This document shows, piece by piece, positions 9,701 to 11,163 of a stretch of DNA of 11,163 nt. Every line of letters begins with the position of its first letter. Position 1 is the first letter of the stretch. The stretch covers positions 1-11,163 of the forward strand of contig JAOXYB010055745.1 of NCBI GenBank assembly GCA_028565635.1. Reading direction: 5' to 3'. The stretch is from Phoronis ovalis. Its lineage: Eukaryota > Phoronida > Phoronidae. The notes beneath the pieces are model-generated. The model searched no databases. It was not told the DNA's origin and saw nothing but the letters and a program-made list of their open reading frames with translations. The position numbers and the translations under genes were made by a program.

Positions 9701-10517
9701 TAACATAGGCATAATTTTTTTAAATCCACATTTTATATTCCTCAGTAACAGCTACTGCCTAACATTATATCAGGTTTTCAAAACCAGTTTAAATGTATAG
9801 TTTCAAGAAATGGTGGTTCAGGCATCAAACTAGTAACAAAACTAAATAAATATACATTTGATATAATTTTATTTTTCGTAGCTAGCTTCGCATTTGTTAA
9901 GCTTTCTATAATTAGACTTTTTTGTGTCAACACCAAATTTCCCTTAATACAAGAAGAGAACATTGTGTGTTAAAATATGAAGTCAGAGTAAAGTTTGGTG
10001 TTAATATTTATGTTGAAATCACTTTAAATAATTGATGTATGTGTTGAATGCAAAGAATGTTTTACGTTATCTACATGGGAAGTTTTTATATCACATTTTA
10101 TACTATTTAAGTAACAACACAGCTACACATCAATGAAATTCATGCCACACGTTTTATAATTTCAACTCGGAAAAGTAATTTCAGGCATCTTTGTAAGTGT
10201 ACAGTAAGGTGTTTCACTCTCCAGATTGTGGACCAGAGTTCAGAGGACCGATGAGATCATTATACATAACGTGTACTATTTTTGGCTCTACAATTTACAA
10301 TCGGAACTTAAAACTCTTCTTTATAAAAGGCTCACATTTTTCACACTAAGTTTATCCATATTTCGAAATAAAAAATAGTACTTACATAATTCACAGTTGT
10401 CACCCTTAAATCCTGGAGCACAGATACACTCTCCAGTAATGTCATGACACATTCCACCATTTAAACAGTCCTGACAGTAACGTTCACAAGAAACACCATA
10501 TTTGCCAGCAGGACAAA
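443..10517 (-). CDS. TIE-like EGF/fibronectin III receptor, ectodomain part (gene open at both ends)
   Basis: Spliced gene model joining eight exons: 10517-10386, 9510-9367, 7873-7559, 6478-6408, 5162-4940, 3562-3260, 1236-931, 751-443. All junctions are GT/AG, phases agree at each one, and the 601 joined codons have no stop. Order: EGF (exon 1), EGF (exon 2), FN3 (exon 3), FN3 split over exons 4 and 5, then one FN3 each in exons 6, 7 and 8. The second EGF carries DPYGCSC, which I recognise from the human TIE2 EGF region, and the first carries TGECIC followed by PGF, also as in TIE2. Inference: extracellular part of a cell-surface receptor, perhaps a receptor tyrosine kinase. Receptor tyrosine phosphatases and orphan receptors of invertebrates can combine the same modules, and the diagnostic cytoplasmic domain is outside the window. 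Vertebrate TIE has three FN3 domains; at least five are present here, with no Ig domain between EGF and FN3 modules. Confidence 0.82.
752..930 (-). other. Short intron between FN3 exons 4 and 5
   Basis: At 179 bp this is the shortest intron in the window. On the minus strand it has a weak GTTTGG donor and a TTGCGTTGTAG acceptor. It is very AT-rich with A/T runs and holds no other element. Confidence 0.75.
931..1236 (-). CDS. Exon encoding fibronectin III domain 4
   Basis: Acceptor TTCATTTGTAG; donor GTTTGG at 930, a GT donor that otherwise fits the consensus poorly. The exon is 306 nt (102 codons), phase 1 to phase 1. FN3 landmarks are VTIFWHPP, NYEYYLTN and LVPYSDYTVKIRTYTSAGPGPWS, the best-conserved F-G region in the protein. 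A cysteine pair C-x20-C (PPDCNK to KTCISA) brackets the C strand, with a third cysteine in AVCTNL. Reading on past the donor meets a stop within six codons, so splicing here is required and gives a clean phase match to the next exon. Confidence 0.85.
1349..1757. mobile_element. MITE-like element with CCGGGGGGCACT terminal inverted repeats
   Basis: A perfect 12-bp inverted repeat, CCGGGGGGCACT at 1349-1360 and its complement at 1746-1757, bounds the segment; a looser inverted match continues inward for some tens of bases. The flanks carry near-identical direct repeats, GCAATGCAT (1340-1348) and GCAATACAT (1759-1767), consistent with an aged target-site duplication. Inside, the motif GGATATTTCAGGGT recurs at about 1423, 1453, 1651 and 1685, with a degraded copy at about 1478. 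There is no transposase frame, so it would be non-autonomous. From memory, repeats beginning with this G-rich terminus are frequent in marine invertebrate genomes; I cannot verify the family here. Confidence 0.7.
2263..2475. repeat. Intronic duplicated block, copy 1
   Basis: This block resembles 2795-2957. Shared anchors are GTTTATTAAAAGAA, AACCTGTAAAAC, TAGTTATTACCAGGAC, GATTTTATTACCCGGTTACAAT and CTCCAGTACGCA, in the same order and orientation. This copy has about 40 extra bases before the last anchor. Confidence 0.75.
2795..2957. repeat. Intronic duplicated block, copy 2
   Basis: Direct, diverged copy of 2263-2475, offset by about 530 bp and shortened near its right end. No inverted termini or coding capacity are visible; it may be two insertions of one element or a local duplication. 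Confidence 0.75.
3260..3562 (-). CDS. Exon encoding fibronectin III domain 3
   Basis: Acceptor is TTGTATTATTCAG; the donor is GTAAAG at 3259. The exon is 303 nt (101 codons), phase 1 to phase 1, with the split codon GCT. FN3 landmarks are LQASWPKP, GYIFTYQL and LLPFAKYRVTVAAKT (tyrosine corner and F strand). A cysteine pair C-x16-C brackets the C strand (NGCVLSGY to GGCNAS), which is not typical of FN3 domains. Sequons are NAS, NIT and NKS. Confidence 0.87.
3563..4939 (-). other. Intron between FN3 exons 2 and 3
   Basis: About 1.4 kb. The left part holds the C-rich element at 3615-4033. The remainder is AT-rich and includes a perfect 24-bp A/T palindrome at 4304-4327; nothing else is recognisable. 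Open frames at 3817-4101 and 4377-4565 look like chance frames. Confidence 0.72.
3615..4033. mobile_element. Probable foldback/MITE-like element with imperfect inverted ends
   Basis: ACTCGGGTTTAAAGTG at 3615-3630 matches the complement of 4018-4033 at 13 of 16 positions. The match continues loosely inward through TATA-containing sequence. The interior is C-rich compared with its surroundings and repeats the motif ACCCCTAAACAAGA (about 3698 and 3842). No target-site duplication was found and there is no protein-coding content. The call rests on the inverted ends and compositional contrast only. Confidence 0.4.
4940..5162 (-). CDS. Exon encoding second part of fibronectin III domain 2
   Basis: Acceptor is TTTGTTTTCTGTAG; the donor is GTATTT at 4939. 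The exon is 223 nt, phase 0 in and phase 1 out; with the previous exon it makes a 98-codon symmetric FN3 module. It contains FTIEYQN (C strand), STWRQI and KWKIRIKAAN (F strand), followed by TTPEE at the domain end. Sequons are NTS, NVS and NIT. Two cysteines (WACT and MACND) lie in different positions from those in the three following FN3 domains. An overlapping plus-strand open frame here is a shadow of this exon. Confidence 0.82.
5511..5708. repeat. Degenerate GTGAAT-type simple repeat tract
   Basis: Units such as GTGAATGG, GTGAATCGTGAATGAG, GCGTGAAGCGTGAA and GCGTGAATGGTGAAT recur irregularly across about 200 bp. Translated on the minus strand this gives repeated FTIH/FTVY strings, so the open frame at 5453-5638 is a by-product of the repeat and not a gene. 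Confidence 0.65.
5900..6233. mobile_element. Long imperfect foldback (hairpin) element
   Basis: The arm around 5905-5989 pairs with the complement of about 6144-6225. The best segments are GAATCATCGGAG followed by an ATGAGG block (5961-5982 against 6151-6172), CGATAAT (5938-5944 against 6187-6193), and GGAAACAT-like sequence (5923-5930 against 6201-6208). The arms are about 85-95 nt with scattered mismatches and small gaps around a central spacer of about 155 nt. There are no coding frames. It is consistent with a non-autonomous inverted-repeat transposon; the exact termini and any target duplication are unclear. Confidence 0.6.
6408..6478 (-). CDS. Exon encoding first part of fibronectin III domain 2
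   Basis: A short 71-nt exon, entered in phase 1 and left in phase 0. Acceptor CATTCTTTTTAG; donor GTAAGT at 6407. It encodes the A and B strands of an FN3 domain: PSVPTINGLV, then LRVQVSWE with the conserved tryptophan. It is too short to stand out as an open frame. The call rests on both splice sites, the phase match on both sides and the fact that it completes the domain begun here and finished in the next exon. Confidence 0.78.
6787..7495. repeat. Diverged inverted repeats flanking a SINE-like sequence
   Basis: The segment from 6787 to about 6880 resembles the complement of about 7407-7495: both carry CGAT, GGGAACTA- or GGAACTAG-like sequence, AAGGAAAAYGGAG, CAATTTC and GTCSGA-like blocks in the same order. 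A partial direct copy of the first arm lies at 6701-6755. A separate 10-bp perfect stem (TTTCCTTATT, 7325-7334 with 7347-7356) belongs to the same motif family. Whether this is one composite element or several insertions cannot be decided by eye. Confidence 0.45.
7148..7224 (-). mobile_element. tRNA-derived SINE-like sequence or tRNA pseudogene
   Basis: On the minus strand an A-box-like TGGCTTAGGGG (7221-7211) is followed about 45 nt later by a perfect B-box GGTTCGAATCC (7166-7156), the two internal RNA polymerase III promoter elements of tRNAs. GCATGGC and ACCATGC at the ends can pair almost fully. The T-arm does not close well, the A-box is out of register with that acceptor stem, and no clean anticodon arm forms, so this is not an intact tRNA gene. 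A SINE head or degraded tRNA copy is the best reading. Confidence 0.5.
7559..7873 (-). CDS. Exon encoding fibronectin III domain 1
   Basis: Acceptor GTTGATTTGCAG; donor GTAAGT at 7558. The exon is 315 nt (105 codons), phase 1 to phase 1, and the split codon with the EGF exon reads GAA. FN3 hallmarks are the B-strand tryptophan (VKW), a YLVQY C-strand and a tyrosine-corner-like LQREVTYSI. Sequons include NAS and NIT. Cysteines occur in DGNCND and at the C-terminal TTSCE; these do not follow the paired spacing seen in the later domains. The conventional extracellular FN3 fold is inferred from these residues. Confidence 0.85.
7874..9366 (-). other. Intron between EGF exon 2 and FN3 exon 1
   Basis: About 1.5 kb. 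It contains the MITE at 8072-8511. The stretch 8521-9366 is AT-rich with no supported exon or repeat; an apparent donor near 9103 is discussed under rejected items. Confidence 0.72.
8072..8511. mobile_element. MITE with perfect 18-bp TIRs and 9-bp target-site duplication
   Basis: CAGTCTGAATAAATCCAA at 8072-8089 is perfectly complementary to 8494-8511. Both ends are flanked by the identical 9-mer ATCGAGTGG (8063-8071 and 8512-8520), a textbook target-site duplication. The element is 440 bp with no transposase frame, so it is non-autonomous. The right half contains at least five copies of TGGATTGCTAC (around 8277, 8311, 8414, 8434, 8465), whose TTGGATT start matches the inner end of the right TIR. 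A 9-bp duplication is usual for Mutator-like elements and also occurs in Merlin-like ones; the family is not determined. Plus-strand open frames here are by-products of the repeat. Confidence 0.9.
9367..9510 (-). CDS. Exon encoding TIE-type EGF-like module 2 (DPYGCSC)
   Basis: Acceptor TTCTATTTTAG ends at 9511; the donor is GTAATA from 9366. The exon is 144 nt, phase 1 to phase 1; the split codon with the previous exon reads TCA (Ser). It encodes eight cysteines (C-x8-C-x3-C-x6-C-x5-C-x6-C-x1-C-x8-C) with FGRNC near the start and LDPYGCSCAIGY near the end. That block is very close to what I remember of the human TIE2 EGF module (FGRTC, then LPDPYGCSCATGW), and it is the strongest single piece of evidence for the family call. 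The open frame continues past the donor for a few codons, but the phase-matched donor joins cleanly to the next FN3 exon. Confidence 0.87.
9511..10385 (-). other. Intron between EGF exons 1 and 2
   Basis: 875 bp, with donor GTAAGTAC and acceptor TTCTATTTTAG. AT-rich; I see no repeat element, RNA gene or additional exon in it. Confidence 0.72.
10386..10517 (-). CDS. Exon encoding TIE-type EGF-like module 1
   Basis: Acceptor is a pyrimidine-rich TGTTTTTCAG just above 10517; the donor is GTAAGTAC at 10385. The exon is 132 nt, phase 1 at both ends. It encodes eight cysteines spaced C-x8-C-x3-C-x2-C-x5-C-x6-C-x1-C-x8-C, with NGGMC, TGECIC and APGFKG motifs. This is the laminin-like eight-cysteine EGF pattern of TIE and MEGF-type proteins, and it resembles the TIE2 EGF that precedes the DPYGCSC module. 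The start codon and signal peptide must lie in upstream exons beyond the right edge, since the first codon is split and no plausible initiator precedes it in frame. Confidence 0.85.
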
Positions 10518-10668
10518 CTGAAAAACAGTATAGCAGATCACAATAAACTAACTGCCTAACTGTTATGAATTGAACTCTTTTAAGCAGAAGATATATTATT
10601 ATATATATTATACAAAACGCATATATATACGTGTTGATGAGAATGAAATCAGATAAGCTATCAAAGGC

Positions 10669-10738
10669 ATCGGGATACGAATCCTATCCCGATAACGCTG
10701 TTCCTGTAAATGCAAATCCAGATCGGGATCGGATCTGG
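10669..10738. repeat. Two adjacent short perfect hairpins
   Basis: ATCGGGATA (10669-10677) pairs with TATCCCGAT (10685-10693) around a 7-nt loop. CCAGATC (10718-10724) pairs with GATCTGG (10732-10738), also around a 7-nt loop. Both contain ATCGGGAT-like sequence and stand out as GC-rich in an AT-rich intron. They may be part of an unrecognised repeat. Confidence 0.6.
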
Positions 10739-10972
10739 TTTGTTATGGCGATCTTAATCCTGATGTATGTTGCCGTGTGAATGAGATTAAGTCCTTAATT
10801 TTATGATATAATAATTAGATTATTTAAAACTATTGAGGAATAATATCAATAATACTCAAGTGTTAATATTACAAAAATATAGGGTAAATTATACACAGTG
10901 ACACAAAATGTCTACGGATAGATTTCCTCGAACCTTTTAGTTTTAATTTTGGGTCAATTTTACGAATTTAAT

Positions 10973-11072
10973 TACCGTATTTTCTCAAATAATCGCCCTG
11001 GGCGATTATTAAAAAAACAGATTTTAAGGGGGCGATTATTATAGAGGATTAATAGAGAGGGGGCGATTATTA
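10973..11072. repeat. GGCGATTATT repeat cluster with perfect palindrome
   Basis: AATAATCGCCC (10988-10998) and GGGCGATTATT (11000-11010) form a perfect 11-bp inverted repeat around one base. GGGGGCGATTATTA then recurs at 11028-11041 and 11059-11072. The segment is preceded by ACCGTATTTTCTC. From memory, similar ACCGTATTTTCTC-plus-palindrome repeats occur widely in marine invertebrate genomes; it is probably the end of a dispersed repeat that runs past the right edge. Confidence 0.6.
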
Positions 11073-11163
11073 ACTTATTTGTACTACTGGCATTAATATT
11101 TTAGATTTTTTTTAAATTATTGTTTGCGATACATAAGGAAGATTTTGAAGATTGTCAGTTTAT

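Larger units (their letters stand above)
10518..11163 (-). other. Intron upstream of EGF exon 1 (partial)
   Basis: Begins at the acceptor TGTTTTTCAG and runs off the right edge. It contains an AT microsatellite-like stretch (about 10590-10630), two adjacent hairpins (10669-10738) and a GGCGATTATT repeat cluster (about 10973-11072). No upstream exon or promoter is recognisable. Confidence 0.65.

Noticed and set aside
9778-9963. Minus-strand 61-codon open frame
   Set aside because: Chance frame in an intron; no domain, no splice-site support and no phase compatibility tested as useful.

Overview
This is AT-rich eukaryotic, metazoan-type DNA: short exons flanked by GT/AG introns, cysteine-rich extracellular modules, and introns filled with small non-autonomous DNA transposons. 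The overall look (TIE-type EGF modules plus a fibronectin III array, and MITE-like intron repeats) suggests a marine invertebrate such as a cnidarian, sponge, mollusc or invertebrate deuterostome. The sequence alone does not fix the phylum.

The only gene I can support lies on the minus strand and runs through the whole window, with its 5' end beyond the right edge and its 3' end beyond the left edge. Eight exons (10517-10386, 9510-9367, 7873-7559, 6478-6408, 5162-4940, 3562-3260, 1236-931, 751-443) join in one frame across every junction, giving 1803 nt or 601 codons without a stop. In order they encode two eight-cysteine EGF-like modules of the type found in the TIE (angiopoietin receptor) ectodomain and then five fibronectin type III domains, rich in N-glycosylation sequons. 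No signal peptide, membrane segment or kinase/phosphatase domain lies in the window, so the product is best described as the ectodomain of a TIE-like EGF/FN3 receptor. Whether the cytoplasmic part is a kinase, a phosphatase or absent cannot be seen.

The introns (179 to about 2000 bp) hold the other structure. At 8072-8511 is a clear MITE with perfect 18-bp terminal inverted repeats and a perfect 9-bp target-site duplication. At 1349-1757 is a second inverted-repeat element, with CCGGGGGGCACT ends and near-identical flanking direct repeats. A long imperfect foldback lies at about 5900-6233, and a weaker inverted-repeat element at 3615-4033. Other items are a duplicated block (2263-2475 and 2795-2957), a tRNA-derived SINE-like sequence with A and B boxes on the minus strand (7148-7224), inverted AAGGAAAA-type repeats around it (6787-7495), a degenerate GTGAAT tract (5511-5708), twin hairpins (10669-10738) and a palindromic GGCGATTATT repeat cluster at the right edge. 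No bacterial-type genes, CRISPR arrays or intact tRNA/rRNA genes are present.
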